64,000 nucleotides of DNA, taken from positions 1,022,501 to 1,086,500 of the forward strand of contig NZ_KI421504.1 of the NCBI RefSeq assembly GCF_000473165.1, in the 5' to 3' direction. The notes below the pieces were generated by a model that had not been told where the DNA came from, made no database searches, and was given only the letters and a program-made list of their open reading frames with translations. The translations under genes were made by a program, and so were the position numbers. This DNA is from Leisingera aquimarina DSM 24565. Its GTDB lineage: Bacteria; Pseudomonadota; Alphaproteobacteria; Rhodobacterales; Rhodobacteraceae. Every line of letters starts with the position of its first letter. Within the stretch, counting starts at the first letter, position 1. Below, piece by piece: positions 35,991 through 45,542 of this stretch.

Positions 35991-36791
35991 ATGGGCAAAA
36001 TTTTCTTTTACGCAGCGCTGGCGCTGGTACTGGTATCCGGCCTGATTTTCGCCCCGGCGGAGTCAAAGCTGGCAATCCACCCGATGGATCAGTTCAACGT
36101 GGCAGCACTGTTTGGCGATCACATCTCCTGGTACACTCCGACCAACGTGACCCTGTGGATGGCGCTGGCTGTTGCCGCGGTGTTTGCGCTGCTGGTCATG
36201 GGCTCCTCGCGCCGCGCCATCGTGCCTGGCCGCGCCCAATCGGTTGCGGAGCTCGCTTATGGCTTCATTTACAAGATGGTTGAGGACGTGGCCGGCAAGG
36301 ATGGCGTCAAGTTCTTCCCCTACATCATGACCTTGTTCATGTTCATCGTGATGGCCAACTTCCTGGGCCTGATCCCCGGCTCGTTCACCACCACCTCGCA
36401 CATCGCGGTAACCGCGGTTCTGGCGGCGCTGGTGTTCTTCACCGTGACCATCGTCGGTTTCGTCAAGAACGGCGCTGGCTTCCTGGGCCTGTTCTGGGTG
36501 TCAAGCGCACCGCTGGCACTGCGCCCGATCCTGGCCGTCATTGAGCTGATTTCCTACTTCGTGCGCCCCGTCAGCCACAGCATCCGTCTGGCAGGCAACG
36601 TGATGGCCGGCCACGCGGTTCTGAAGGTGTTCGCAGGCTTTGCCGCAGCGCTGGGCATGTTCAGCTTCCTGCCGATCTTTGCCATCACCGCGGTCTACGC
36701 ACTCGAAGTTCTGGTGGCCTTCATCCAAGCCTATGTCTTTACCATCCTGACCTGCGTGTACCTGAAGGATGCACTGCACCCGAGCCACTAA
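35991..36791 (+). CDS. atpB: ATP synthase F0 subunit a
   Basis: A 266-residue membrane protein, part of the proton channel. The key helix is [22 protein letters not shown] with the essential arginine in [18 protein letters not shown] and [18 protein letters not shown] are also typical. CAGGAG precedes the ATG at 35991, some 75 nt after the earlier in-frame ATG. It lies within atpI-B-E-b'-b, with the F1 genes elsewhere, as usual in Rhodobacterales. Confidence 0.97.
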   Translation: MGKIFFYAALALVLVSGLIFAPAESKLAIHPMDQFNVAALFGDHISWYTPTNVTLWMALAVAAVFALLVMGSSRRAIVPGRAQSVAELAYGFIYKMVEDVAGKDGVKFFPYIMTLFMFIVMANFLGLIPGSFTTTSHIAVTAVLAALVFFTVTIVGFVKNGAGFLGLFWVSSAPLALRPILAVIELISYFVRPVSHSIRLAGNVMAGHAVLKVFAGFAAALGMFSFLPIFAITAVYALEVLVAFIQAYVFTILTCVYLKDALHPSH

Positions 36792-36876
36792 GGCCAGGAT
36801 CCGGAAAGTTTACCGGGTGAGCCTGGCGGTTCACCCAGACCCTAAATCACCACATTCCATCGTAAGGAGAATACTC

Positions 36877-37113
36877 ATGGAAGGCGATATCGCACAACTC
36901 GGTCAGTTCGTGGGCGCAGGCCTGGCAGCAATCGGTTCCGGCGCAGCCGCAATCGGTGTGGGCCACGTTGCCGGCAACTTCCTGGCAGGCGCACTGCGCA
37001 ACCCGTCGGCAGCAGCTGGTCAGACCGCGACCCTGTTCATCGGCATCGCATTTGCAGAAGCACTGGGCATCTTCTCGTTCCTGGTCGCTCTGCTGCTGAT
37101 GTTCGCCGTCTAA
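36877..37113 (+). CDS. atpE: ATP synthase F0 subunit c
   Basis: A 78-residue two-helix proteolipid. The polar loop is GALRNPSAA and the proton-binding Glu is in [14 protein letters not shown]. The N-terminal helix has [11 protein letters not shown]. Multiple copies form the rotor ring. TAAGGAGA precedes the ATG at 36877. It has 85 nt before it and 88 after, larger than other gaps in this operon, which may help produce the higher amount of c subunit needed. Confidence 0.97.
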   Translation: MEGDIAQLGQFVGAGLAAIGSGAAAIGVGHVAGNFLAGALRNPSAAAGQTATLFIGIAFAEALGIFSFLVALLLMFAV

Positions 37114-37201
37114 GACCTTAGGAACCTATTTCCTTACGGCCGGGCAGTGCGGCTTTAAACCTGCACTGCCCGGTGTACGGCAAGTTCCCAAGGAGGACGA
37201 C

Positions 37202-37750
37202 ATGGCATCAAATACGCAAGACGCAGCACACGGCGCCGCAGACGCAGCGCACGGGTCTGCTCCGGGCATGCCGCAGCTGGACTTCTCGACCTTCGGGAAC
37301 CAGATCTTCTGGCTCGCAGTCGCCCTGGTCGTGATCTACCTCATCCTGTCGCGCGTCGCGCTGCCCCGCATTGCGGCAGTTCTGGCCGAGCGTCAGGGTA
37401 CCATCACCAACGACCTCGCCGCGGCTGAAGACCTGAAGGCCAAGGCTGTCGAGGCCGAAAACGCATATAACAAAGCTCTGGCGGATGCCCGTGCGGAAGC
37501 GCAGCGCATTGCTGCCGAGACCCGCGCGGAAATTCAGGCTGGGCTGGACGAGGCCATTGCCAAAGCAGACGAACAGATCTCTGCCAAGGCCGCCGAATCT
37601 GAAAAGGCTATCGCCGAAATCAAGGCCGGTGCGCTGGAAAGCGTAAAGGCCGTTGCAACCGATACCGCAGAGGCGCTGGTGACCGCGCTTGGCGGTTCGG
37701 CAGACGCAGACGCAATTGCCGCGGCAGTTGCCGAGCGGACGAAAGGATAA
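37202..37750 (+). CDS. atpX: ATP synthase F0 subunit b'
   Basis: A 182-residue peripheral-stalk protein. An Ala/His-rich N-terminus is followed by one membrane helix ([20 protein letters not shown]) and a long Glu/Lys/Ala coiled coil. The ending [21 protein letters not shown] is typical. It pairs with the b subunit encoded four bases later to form a b-b' heterodimer. Paired b and b' genes are usual in Alphaproteobacteria and cyanobacteria. Confidence 0.93.
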   Translation: MASNTQDAAHGAADAAHGSAPGMPQLDFSTFGNQIFWLAVALVVIYLILSRVALPRIAAVLAERQGTITNDLAAAEDLKAKAVEAENAYNKALADARAEAQRIAAETRAEIQAGLDEAIAKADEQISAKAAESEKAIAEIKAGALESVKAVATDTAEALVTALGGSADADAIAAAVAERTKG

Positions 37751-37754
37751 GGAT

Positions 37755-38312
37755 ATGCGCAATATTCTCGCCCTTGCCTTGACCTTTGGCGCAGCTTCGC
37801 CTGCCCTTGCTGCCGGCGGCGGCATGGACCTGTCCAACACCAACCTGGTTGTTGGCCTCGGCTTTGTGCTGTTCATCGGCATCCTGCTGTTTGCCAAGGT
37901 GCCGTCGCTGCTGGCTGGGCAGTTGGACAACCGTGCAGATGGCATCCAGAAGGAACTGGACGAAGCCCGTGCCCTGCGTGAAGAGGCCCAGACCATCCTG
38001 GCGTCTTATGAGCGCAAGCAGCAGGAAGTTCAGGCCCAGGCAGATCAGATCGTCGCTGCCGCCCGTGACGAAGCTGCCCGTGCAGCGGAACAGGCAAAAG
38101 CGGATCTACAAACCTCCATCACCCGCCGTCTGGCGGCTGCCCAGGAGCAGATCGCTTCGGCGGAAGCTTCGGCTGTGAAGGAAGTGCGCGATCAGGCGAT
38201 AACCATCGCTGTTGCCGCTGCGGATCAGGTGATCTCCAAGCAGATGACCGCCGCCGAGGCCAACAAGCTGATCGATGCTGCCATTGCGGATGTGGACGCC
38301 AAGCTGCACTAG
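37755..38312 (+). CDS. atpF: ATP synthase F0 subunit b
   Basis: A 185-residue stalk protein. The N-terminus resembles a signal sequence (NILALALTFGAASPALA), followed by the membrane helix NLVVGLGFVLFIGILLFAKV and a long coiled coil ending at ADVDAKLH. The ATG at 37755 lies four bases after the b' stop. It is the last gene of the F0 operon, and a strong terminator follows 27 nt later. Confidence 0.94.
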   Translation: MRNILALALTFGAASPALAAGGGMDLSNTNLVVGLGFVLFIGILLFAKVPSLLAGQLDNRADGIQKELDEARALREEAQTILASYERKQQEVQAQADQIVAAARDEAARAAEQAKADLQTSITRRLAAAQEQIASAEASAVKEVRDQAITIAVAAADQVISKQMTAAEANKLIDAAIADVDAKLH

Positions 38313-38339
38313 CTCAGGTTGACACTAACGAGTTAAAAG

Positions 38340-38366
38340 AACCCGGTCCAAGTGGCCGGGTTTTTT
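38340..38366 (+). terminator. rho-independent terminator of the F0 operon
   Basis: AACCCGG and CCGGGTT pair perfectly around a nine-base loop that can pair further, directly followed by a run of six T. It lies 27 nt after the atpF stop, the clearest classical terminator in the window. Confidence 0.9.
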
Positions 38367-38426
38367 GTGCCTTAGGGGTATTGAACCTACCGGGCACGGT
38401 ACTCCGTTCAGGCCTTTGTGTCTCTG

Positions 38427-38843
38427 TTATCCATCGCGTCCAGATTCATTTAGATTGCTGGTGAAAAGCGCGATCTTGTTGCCTTGCGGGTCGCGAAGAT
38501 AGCCAACAAAGAAATGCGGCCCATAGGCGGCTCGAAAGCCGGGCTGGCCTTCGTTCGAACCGCCTGCGCTAAGGGCGCTAGCGTGCAGGTTGCGAACCTG
38601 CTCTTGATTTTGCGCTTCAAAAGCAACCATAGACCCGTTGCCACCAGAGGCCGGACGCCCGTCGAAGGTTGGTTTGACGTAAAAGTCTGGAAGCACCGGA
38701 GACTGGTCCGGGTCAACGGGCAGTGCGTAACTCAGGCCTTCAGGCCCCTCCTTTAGCTCATAACCAAGGGCAGGTAGAAATGAGGAATAAAACCGCTCTG
38801 CACGGGCGATGTCATCTGCGCCTACTGTGACGTATGCAATCAT
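38427..38843 (-). CDS. VOC-family protein, 138 aa
   Basis: A small glyoxalase-fold protein: MIAYVTVGADDIARAERFYSSFLPALGYE, then DFYVKPTFDGRPASGGNGSMVAFEAQN, ending FVGYLRDPQGNKIALFTSN. The His of the first module's usual start is replaced by Tyr (AYVTVGA), so metal binding may differ. It overlaps the end of the GntR gene by four bases (ATGA), so the two are co-transcribed. Substrate unknown. Confidence 0.82.
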   Translation of the reverse strand: MIAYVTVGADDIARAERFYSSFLPALGYELKEGPEGLSYALPVDPDQSPVLPDFYVKPTFDGRPASGGNGSMVAFEAQNQEQVRNLHASALSAGGSNEGQPGFRAAYGPHFFVGYLRDPQGNKIALFTSNLNESGRDG

Positions 38844-39610
38844 GCTTTACCCGTCTCATGCTCCAGCCGCTGCCTTGCCACTTCGGCGTTGCGCTCTGCG
38901 CGCTGGTGGTCGGTGAGGGCCTGTTTCACGTAGTCCAGATGCGCCTCGACCGCCGACCGGGCAGCCTGCGGGTCGCGGGCCTGCAGGGCGGCGTTGATGG
39001 CGCGGTGCTGTTCCAGAAGCGCCTCATAGGTGGTGTGCTGCTGGAACATGATCCGGCGGTTGTAGAAGACGCCCTCGCGCAGCAGATCGAACATCGAGCG
39101 CATCATGTGCAGCATGATCACGTTGTGGCTGGCGTCCATGATGGCGGAGTGGAACTGGGCGTCGAGCTGGGCCGCCTCCTCGGACACGGCGGGATTGCCG
39201 GCCGCCTCCATCTTGTCGAAGATCGCTTGGATCACCTGCAGGTCATAGTTCGACCCGAACCGGGCGGCGCGCTCCGCGGCCAGCCCCTCCATGTCCCGGC
39301 GGAAAGACAGGTAGTCGAACACCGCCTCGTCATGGGTGGCGAACAGCTGGATCAGGGCAGGGGAGAAGGCGGAGCCCAGGACATCCGCCACAAACACGCC
39401 GGAGCCGGCCTTGGACGCCAGCAGGCCGCGGTCCTGCAGTTCGCCGATGGCATCGCGCAAAGAGGGGCGGGAGACGCCCAGCCGCTCCGCCAGCTCCCGT
39501 TCGGCAGGCAGCCTTTCACCGGGCGAAAGGATGCCGCGTAGAATCAGCTGTTCGATCTGTTTTACGACGGAGGCGGAGAGTTTCTCGGGCTGGACTTTCT
39601 GGAAGGGCAT
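38840..39610 (-). CDS. FadR-type GntR-family transcriptional regulator
   Basis: A 256-residue regulator. The winged helix has RGILSPGERLPAERELAERLGVSRPSLRDAIGELQDRGLL. The C-terminal FCD domain is all-helical, with metal-ligand histidines likely in QFHSAIMDASHN and HRAINAALQARD. It is divergent from an aminotransferase gene across 157 nt with two inverted repeats. It probably controls that gene and the VOC gene downstream in answer to a small organic acid or amino acid. Confidence 0.9.
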   Translation of the reverse strand: MPFQKVQPEKLSASVVKQIEQLILRGILSPGERLPAERELAERLGVSRPSLRDAIGELQDRGLLASKAGSGVFVADVLGSAFSPALIQLFATHDEAVFDYLSFRRDMEGLAAERAARFGSNYDLQVIQAIFDKMEAAGNPAVSEEAAQLDAQFHSAIMDASHNVIMLHMMRSMFDLLREGVFYNRRIMFQQHTTYEALLEQHRAINAALQARDPQAARSAVEAHLDYVKQALTDHQRAERNAEVARQRLEHETGKA

Positions 39611-39628
39611 CTTGTCGCTCTGGCGGAT

Positions 39629-39647
39629 TGGTCAATTTATATGACCA
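39629..39647. promoter_or_regulatory. inverted repeat upstream of the GntR gene, probable operator
   Basis: TGGTCA and TGACCA are separated by seven bases (ATTTATA), starting 19 nt before the GntR start codon. TGGTC half-sites are typical of FadR-type GntR operators. This suggests autoregulation. Confidence 0.55.
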
Positions 39648-39692
39648 CGCGGGGCGGGTGGCCGCAAGAGCGGACCGCATCACGAAGGTTGC

Positions 39693-39712
39693 AACAATAG
39701 GTCAGCATTGTT
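39693..39712. promoter_or_regulatory. inverted repeat upstream of the aminotransferase gene
   Basis: AACAAT and ATTGTT are separated by eight bases that include AGGTCA. A TTGACT that could be a -35 element begins at 39711, with TACCGT 16 bases later as a weak -10. The repeat overlaps this putative promoter, so it could serve as an operator for the aminotransferase gene. Confidence 0.4.
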
Positions 39713-39767
39713 GACTTTAATTTGGAGACTCCTACCGTGACCCTAGATGTTCAACGAGGAGTGAAGC

Positions 39768-40976
39768 ATGCAACTGGATCAGATCTTTGCCACCCGCAAT
39801 AGCCGGATGAAGGCGTCGGAAATCCGTGAGCTTCTGAAGCTGCTGGATCAGCCGGATATCATCTCCTTTGCCGGCGGCATCCCGGATCCGGCGCTGTTCC
39901 CGGCCGATGAATTTGCCGAAGCCTTCAAGAATGCGCTGACGCCTGAGCGGCAGGCTCAGGCACTGCAGTATTCGGTGAGCGAGGGCTACCTGCCGCTGCG
40001 CCAGTGGATCGTGGCGGAGATGGCGAAGATTGGCATCGCCTGTGAGCCAGAGAACGTGCTGATCACTTCCGGCTCGCAGCAGGCGCTGGACTATCTGGGG
40101 AAGCTGTTCCTGTCACCGGGCGACACTGCCCTGGTCGGGTGGCCGACCTATCTGGGCGCGCTGGCGGCCTTCAACGCTTATGAGCCGCGCTATGACCGGC
40201 TATCGCTGAAGACAAACCGCTTGCCCGAAAGCTATGCCGAAGCCGCGGCTGAGGCGGGCAGCGCGGTGAAATTTGCCTATCTCTCACCGGATTTTGCCAA
40301 CCCGACCGGCGAGACCCTGGACCGCGCCGGGCGGCTGCGGCTGCTGGAACTGGCGGACACGCTGGACTGCGCCATTATCGAGGACGCGGCCTATCAGTCG
40401 CTGCGCTACGACGGGCACCCCGTGCCGCCGGTACTGGCGCTGGAACAGGAAGAGAAGGGCTCGATCGAGGACTGCCGGACGGTTTATTGCGGATCGTTTA
40501 GCAAAACTTTGTCGCCTGGGCTGCGGATCGGCTGGGCGGTGGCTGCCAAGCCGGTGATCGCACAGATGGTGCTGCTGAAACAGGCGGCAGATCTGCACAC
40601 CTCGACCATCAACCAGATGGCCGTGCATGGCGTTGCGGAGACCTGTTTCGACGAACATGTAGAGCAGCTGCATGCGGTCTATCAGCGCCGCCGTGATGTC
40701 ATGCTGGCGGCCCTGGCGGAGCACATGCCGGACGGCATGGACTGGACCCGGCCCGAGGGCGGTATGTTTGTCTGGATCACCCTGCCGGCGGACAAGGACG
40801 GAGCGCAGCTGCTGGCCCGCTCGCTGGAAACGGAGCGGGTGGCCTTTGTCCCCGGCCAGGCGTTTTTTGCAGATGGCAGCGGTCAGAACACGATCCGGTT
40901 GAGCTTCTCCAATTCCAACCACACGGCCATTGAGGAAGGGATTGCCAGGCTGGGACGGCTTTTGCGGTCCGCCTGA
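39768..40976 (+). CDS. PLP-dependent aminotransferase (2-aminoadipate/MocR-like class I)
   Basis: A 402-residue fold-type I aminotransferase. FAGGIPDPALFPADEF at the start, LITSGSQQALDYLGKLFLSPGD, YLSPDFANPTGETL, and the PLP-binding lysine in CGSFSKTLSPGLRIGW are typical of the LysN / alpha-aminoadipate aminotransferase group. No DNA-binding domain is attached. The divergent FadR-type regulator probably controls it. A catabolic role in lysine, branched-chain or other amino-acid use is likely; the exact donor is not evident. Confidence 0.87.
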   Translation: MQLDQIFATRNSRMKASEIRELLKLLDQPDIISFAGGIPDPALFPADEFAEAFKNALTPERQAQALQYSVSEGYLPLRQWIVAEMAKIGIACEPENVLITSGSQQALDYLGKLFLSPGDTALVGWPTYLGALAAFNAYEPRYDRLSLKTNRLPESYAEAAAEAGSAVKFAYLSPDFANPTGETLDRAGRLRLLELADTLDCAIIEDAAYQSLRYDGHPVPPVLALEQEEKGSIEDCRTVYCGSFSKTLSPGLRIGWAVAAKPVIAQMVLLKQAADLHTSTINQMAVHGVAETCFDEHVEQLHAVYQRRRDVMLAALAEHMPDGMDWTRPEGGMFVWITLPADKDGAQLLARSLETERVAFVPGQAFFADGSGQNTIRLSFSNSNHTAIEEGIARLGRLLRSA

Positions 40977-41141
40977 CGCCAGATCACACCCTGCTTGGCA
41001 AAAGACCGCCGGATCCTGCGGGTTATCCACAAGATATGGTGTGAATTGGGCTGAATTTACCCCGATTTGGGGGTGCGGAGCGTTGACTCACGAGATAGGA
41101 ACCGCTGAACTTTCTCGATACGGAATCACGAAGGGGCAGCT

Positions 41142-44100
41142 TTGCGGTTTTCCAAGCTCAGGCTGAACGGCTTCAAAAGCTTTGTTGATCCTACCGAACT
41201 GGTCATTGCCGATGGGCTGACAGGGGTTGTGGGTCCAAACGGTTGCGGCAAATCCAATCTTCTCGAGGCTTTGCGCTGGGTGATGGGCGAGACCCGCGCC
41301 AAGGCGATGCGCGGCGGCGGCATGGAGGATGTGATCTTTGCCGGCACGTCCTCGCGGCCGGCGCGCAACTTTGCCGAGGTGAGCCTCAACATCGACAACT
41401 CCGAACGGCTGGCGCCCTCGGGCTTCAATGAGGCCGACGGTCTGGAGATCGTGCGCCGCATCACCCGCGATGTGGGGAGCGCCTACAAGTCCAACGGCAA
41501 GGACGTGCGGGCGCGCGATGTGCAGATGCTGTTTGCCGATGCTTCCACCGGCGCGCATTCGCCGGCGCTGGTGCGGCAGGGCCAGATCGCCGAGCTGATC
41601 AACGCCAAGCCCAAGGCGCGGCGGCGGATTCTGGAAGAAGCGGCAGGGATCTCGGGCCTGTACCAGCGGCGCCACGAGGCGGAGCTGAAGCTGAAGAACA
41701 CCGAGGCCAACCTGCTGCGTGTCGATGACGTGATCGAGCAGCTGGCCGCGCAACTGGCGCAGCTGGCAAAGCAGGCGCGGCAGGCGCAGCGCTACCGCGA
41801 GATCGGGGAGAAGCTGCGGCTGTCAGAGGGCATGCTGCTGTACCGCCGATGGCGCGAGGCGGATGGGGCGCGGCTGGCCTCAGAGGATGAGCTGCGGGTG
41901 CGGGTCGAGCAGGCCGCCAAGGCCGAGGCGCTGGTGCGTGCCGCGGCCACTCAGCGCGGCACGTTTGAGGAAAAGCTGCCTCCTCTGCGCGAGGAGGAGG
42001 CCATCGCAGCCGCCATCCTGCAGCGGCTGGTGGTGCAGCGCGACTCGCTGGGCGACCAGGAGGCGCAGGCGCGCCAGACCATTGAGCGGCTCAGCAGCCG
42101 TGTTGTGCAGCTGAGCAACGACATCGAGCGCGAGGCGGGGTTGAACAAGGACGCCGGCGAAACCATCGAGCGGCTGGAATGGGAGCAGCGCGAGCTGTCC
42201 AAGGCCGGTGACGGGCATGACGGCAAGATGGCCGAAGCCGCGGAGCTGGCGCGCGATGCGGGATCGGTCTTGCAGGCGCGCGAGGATCATCTGGCGCAGG
42301 TGACCGAGGATGTGGCCCGTCTGGCCGCCCGGCATCAGTCGGCGCGCCGCGCGGTCGAGGATGGCCAGCGTGCGCTTGGCCGTTCCGAGGGCGAAGCGGA
42401 GAAAGCCCGCAGTGCTCAGGCCGAAGCGCAGGACGCTTTGGAACTGGCTGCGGAGAAATTCGAAGCTGCGGTAACGGCTGAGGAAGAGGCCCGCGAAGCC
42501 TCTGAAATGGCGGAGGAGGCGCTGGAAGCAGCGGACGAGGCGCGCACCGAAACCCAGAGCCGCGAGGCAGAGGCGCGTTCGCAGCGCTCCGAGGCTGAGG
42601 GCGAGCTGGGTGCGTTGCGCGCCGAGGTGACCGCACTGGCCAAGCTGGTGGAGCGCGACACTGCCGAAGGCGGTCAGGTACTGGATGAGCTGACTGTCTC
42701 GCCTGGCTATGAGAAGGCCCTGGGCGCGGCGCTGGCCGACGACTTGCGCGCGCCCTTGGCAAAGGCTGACGGGCCGACCGGCTGGGTGGCTCTGTCCGGC
42801 TATGACCGTGACGCGCCCTTGCCCGACGGCGTGCAGCCACTGGCGTTGTTTGTTTCTGGCCCCGATGCCCTGTCGCGCCGGGTGGCGCAGATTGGGCTGG
42901 TGGATGGTGACGCAGCAGCAGGCCTGCAGGCGCAGCTGCAACCGGGCCAGAGGCTGGTGACGGTTGAGGGCGACCTGTGGCGTTGGGACGGCTACCGTGC
43001 CTGGGCCGAGGATGCACCGAGCGCTGCGGCCCTGCGGTTGGAGCAGTTGAACAAGCTGGAAGCGCTGAAACAGCAGATGGAGCGCGTCAGTGCCAAGGCC
43101 GACGGCGCCCGTGCCGCGCATGAGATGCTGTTGCGCAAACTGGAAGAGGTGACGCTGGCCGACCAGAATGCCCGGCAGGCGCGGCGGGTAGCGGATCAGC
43201 GGGTGGCCGATGCGGCCCGCGCGTTGAGCCGGGCCGAAGCAGACCGCAATCTGTCTGAGGCCAAGCTGGAAACGCTGGGCATCGCGGTGTCGCGTCATGA
43301 GGAAGATGCACTGAGCGCGGGTCTACAGCTGAAAGAAGCGGAGAAAGCGCTGGGGGATCTGGGTGATCTGGATCAGGCCCGTACAGCAGTCGAGGACATC
43401 AAGCAGTCGGTTGAAGCAGCACGGATCACCATGCTGACGCACCGCTCCGGCCACGACGAGCTGCGCCGCGAGGGTGAGGCCCGCACCAAGCGCGCGCAGG
43501 AGGTGACCAAGGAGTTGTCCGGCTGGCGCCACCGCCTGGAAAGCGCCGAGGCGCGGATCGAGGAGCTGGCAGAGCGCCGCGAGGCCTCGCAAGAGGAGTT
43601 GGAAGAAGCCAACGCGGTTCCGGCGGAAATCGCTGAGAAGCGGGAGGAGCTGAACGAGGCAATCTCCGAAGCCGAAGCGCGCAAATCCGCTGCCACCGAG
43701 GCGCTGATTGCAGCCGAAGCCGAACTGCGCGAGGCGGTTCACAAGGAGCGCGAATGCGAGCGGCTGGCCTCTGAGGCGCGCGAGGCGCGGGCGCGCTCGG
43801 AGGCGCGCAGCGATGCGGCCAAGGAGGCGGTGACTCAGGCCGCAGGCCGCATCATCGAAGCGCAGCAGATCACCCCGCAGGCCTTGTTGGAGAAGCTGGG
43901 CGTGTCACCGGATGAAATGCCTGTTTCGGACGATCTGGAACACGACGTGGACCGCTACAAACGTCAGCGCGATGCCTTGGGTGCGGTGAACCTGCGCGCC
44001 GAGGAGGACGCCCGCGGCGTGCAGAACGAGCATGACACGCTGGTGGCGGAAAAGCTGGACCTGGAAGGCGCGGTGAAGACCCTGCGCGACGGCATTGCCA

Positions 44101-44597
44101 GCCTAAACCGCGAGGGCCGCGAGCGGCTGCTGACCGCGTTTGAGCAGGTGAACAATAGCTTTGCCATGCTGTTTACCCATCTGTTCGGCGGCGGCGAGGC
44201 CAATCTGGTGATGGTCGAAAGCGACGATCCGCTGGATGCGGGGCTGGAGATCATGTGCCAGCCGCCGGGCAAGAAGCTGTCGACGCTGTCGCTGCTCTCT
44301 GGCGGCGAGCAGACGCTGACGGCGATGGCGTTGATCTTTGCAGTGTTCCTGTCGAACCCGGCGCCGATCTGTGTGCTGGACGAGGTCGACGCGCCGCTGG
44401 ATGACGCCAACGTCACCCGCTTCTGCGATCTGCTGGATGAGATGTGCCGCCAGACTGACACCCGCTTCCTCATCATCACCCACCACGCGGTGACGATGGC
44501 GCGAATGGACCGGCTGTTTGGCGTCACCATGCAGGAAAAAGGCGTCAGTCAGCTGGTTTCAGTTGACCTCAAGAAGGCAGAGGCGATGGTGGCCTGA
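41142..44597 (+). CDS. smc: chromosome segregation protein SMC
   Basis: A 1151-residue SMC ATPase. The N-terminal head has Walker A GPNGCGKSN at about 31-39. Two long coiled coils flank a hinge at about 510-640 (GYEKALGAALADDLRAPL ... WRWDGYRAWAED). The C-terminal head has the signature LLSGGEQTLTAMAL and Walker B ICVLDEVDAPLDD. The start is TTG at 41142, with AAGGGGCAGC just before it; no ATG precedes the conserved LRLNGFKSF. SMC condenses and aligns chromosome arms from ParB-parS loading sites. The scpA/scpB partners are not in the window. Confidence 0.96.
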   Translation: MRFSKLRLNGFKSFVDPTELVIADGLTGVVGPNGCGKSNLLEALRWVMGETRAKAMRGGGMEDVIFAGTSSRPARNFAEVSLNIDNSERLAPSGFNEADGLEIVRRITRDVGSAYKSNGKDVRARDVQMLFADASTGAHSPALVRQGQIAELINAKPKARRRILEEAAGISGLYQRRHEAELKLKNTEANLLRVDDVIEQLAAQLAQLAKQARQAQRYREIGEKLRLSEGMLLYRRWREADGARLASEDELRVRVEQAAKAEALVRAAATQRGTFEEKLPPLREEEAIAAAILQRLVVQRDSLGDQEAQARQTIERLSSRVVQLSNDIEREAGLNKDAGETIERLEWEQRELSKAGDGHDGKMAEAAELARDAGSVLQAREDHLAQVTEDVARLAARHQSARRAVEDGQRALGRSEGEAEKARSAQAEAQDALELAAEKFEAAVTAEEEAREASEMAEEALEAADEARTETQSREAEARSQRSEAEGELGALRAEVTALAKLVERDTAEGGQVLDELTVSPGYEKALGAALADDLRAPLAKADGPTGWVALSGYDRDAPLPDGVQPLALFVSGPDALSRRVAQIGLVDGDAAAGLQAQLQPGQRLVTVEGDLWRWDGYRAWAEDAPSAAALRLEQLNKLEALKQQMERVSAKADGARAAHEMLLRKLEEVTLADQNARQARRVADQRVADAARALSRAEADRNLSEAKLETLGIAVSRHEEDALSAGLQLKEAEKALGDLGDLDQARTAVEDIKQSVEAARITMLTHRSGHDELRREGEARTKRAQEVTKELSGWRHRLESAEARIEELAERREASQEELEEANAVPAEIAEKREELNEAISEAEARKSAATEALIAAEAELREAVHKERECERLASEAREARARSEARSDAAKEAVTQAAGRIIEAQQITPQALLEKLGVSPDEMPVSDDLEHDVDRYKRQRDALGAVNLRAEEDARGVQNEHDTLVAEKLDLEGAVKTLRDGIASLNREGRERLLTAFEQVNNSFAMLFTHLFGGGEANLVMVESDDPLDAGLEIMCQPPGKKLSTLSLLSGGEQTLTAMALIFAVFLSNPAPICVLDEVDAPLDDANVTRFCDLLDEMCRQTDTRFLIITHHAVTMARMDRLFGVTMQEKGVSQLVSVDLKKAEAMVA

Positions 44598-44659
44598 GGC
44601 AGCAGGCTGCGGGGATTGGCGGCGCCTGCCGGTCAGAATTAATTTTGGTGGAGTGATAA

Positions 44660-45127
44660 ATGGATATGCTCAAAGCAATTGCCGCATCCGCGGTGCTGAT
44701 GATGCCGGTAGCCGCGGCTGCCCAGAACGTGGTGGCCAAAACCGGCGACAGCGTGGCCAATTTCTTCAAGGATGAGGGTGCAAAGGTCGAAGTGACCACC
44801 GACAGCGTTGGAGATCCGAACCTGAAGGTCGAATACTACGGCAACGATTTCTCGGTCTACTATTACGGTTGTGACGGCAACAAAGACTGCGAAGCCATCC
44901 AGTTCTTCTCGGGCTATCAGACAGATGGCGGCGTGCGCCTGTCCAAGATCAACGAGTGGAACAATGAAAACCGCTTTGCCCGCGGCTATGTCTCGGAAGA
45001 GGGCTCGGCCCGGATCGAAATGGATGTGTTCCTGGGCAACAAAGGCATGAGCCCGGATGATTTTGCCCAGGCCGTGGGGATCTGGAACCGCGCCATGCAG
45101 GATTTTGAAGCTTTCATCGACTGGTAA
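44660..45127 (+). CDS. secreted YbjN-domain protein
   Basis: A 155-residue protein with a signal peptide (LKAIAASAVLMMPVAAAAQ, cleavage after AAA). The mature part matches the YbjN fold: DEGAKVEVTTDSVGDPNLKVEYYGNDFSVYYYGCDGNKDCEAIQF, then KINEWNNENRFARGY. Cys residues in GCDGNKDCE could form a disulphide in the periplasm. YbjN proteins are poorly understood regulators of surface and motility traits in enterobacteria. It stands between smc and another small secreted protein. Confidence 0.82.
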   Translation: MDMLKAIAASAVLMMPVAAAAQNVVAKTGDSVANFFKDEGAKVEVTTDSVGDPNLKVEYYGNDFSVYYYGCDGNKDCEAIQFFSGYQTDGGVRLSKINEWNNENRFARGYVSEEGSARIEMDVFLGNKGMSPDDFAQAVGIWNRAMQDFEAFIDW

Positions 45128-45185
45128 ATCCAACTGTCACCGGATCGTGACACCAGCTTAACAAGTGAACAGCTAAGGTAGGGGC

Positions 45186-45542
45186 ATGAGATGGATCATG
45201 CCCCTGTTTTTATGCCAGTTGGCAAGCAGCGCACTCGCTGAGGGTTGGCCGCTGCGGCCCGGCGACACGGCCTTGGCGCAGGATGAACTGGAGGCGCTGC
45301 CGGGCCGGTCCTTTCGCTTCTATGATGGCGGAGAGTCGCTGTATGGCAGCGATGGCGCCTATGCTTACACCTACTCGGTAGAGAACGGCGGGGGCACCGC
45401 TTGGGGCACTTACCGGATTGCTGCAGACGGCAGCATCTGCGTGGAGTTCGCCAACGGATTCGGCCGCTGTGATCTGTATGTGCGTAATGGAAGCCGGGTC
45501 ATCCTGATCACCGAAAGGGGCGAGCGGTTCCCGGTCCGTTAG
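45186..45542 (+). CDS. small secreted protein, 118 aa
   Basis: A signal peptide (MPLFLCQLASSALA) precedes about 100 residues with a repeated aromatic/Gly pattern: GRSFRFYDGGESLYGSDGAYAYTYSVENGGGTAWGTYRIAADGSICVEF. This looks like a small beta-sandwich or lipocalin-like domain. Two cysteines (SICVEF, GRCDLY) may bridge. I cannot name a family with confidence. It overlaps the end of a convergent lytic transglycosylase gene by four bases. Confidence 0.6.
   Translation: MRWIMPLFLCQLASSALAEGWPLRPGDTALAQDELEALPGRSFRFYDGGESLYGSDGAYAYTYSVENGGGTAWGTYRIAADGSICVEFANGFGRCDLYVRNGSRVILITERGERFPVR

Noticed and set aside
41880-43298. A 472-codon minus-strand frame inside smc
   Set aside because: It is the shadow of the coiled-coil coding region, with a Leu/Gln/Arg-rich composition typical of antisense Glu/Ala/Lys codons.
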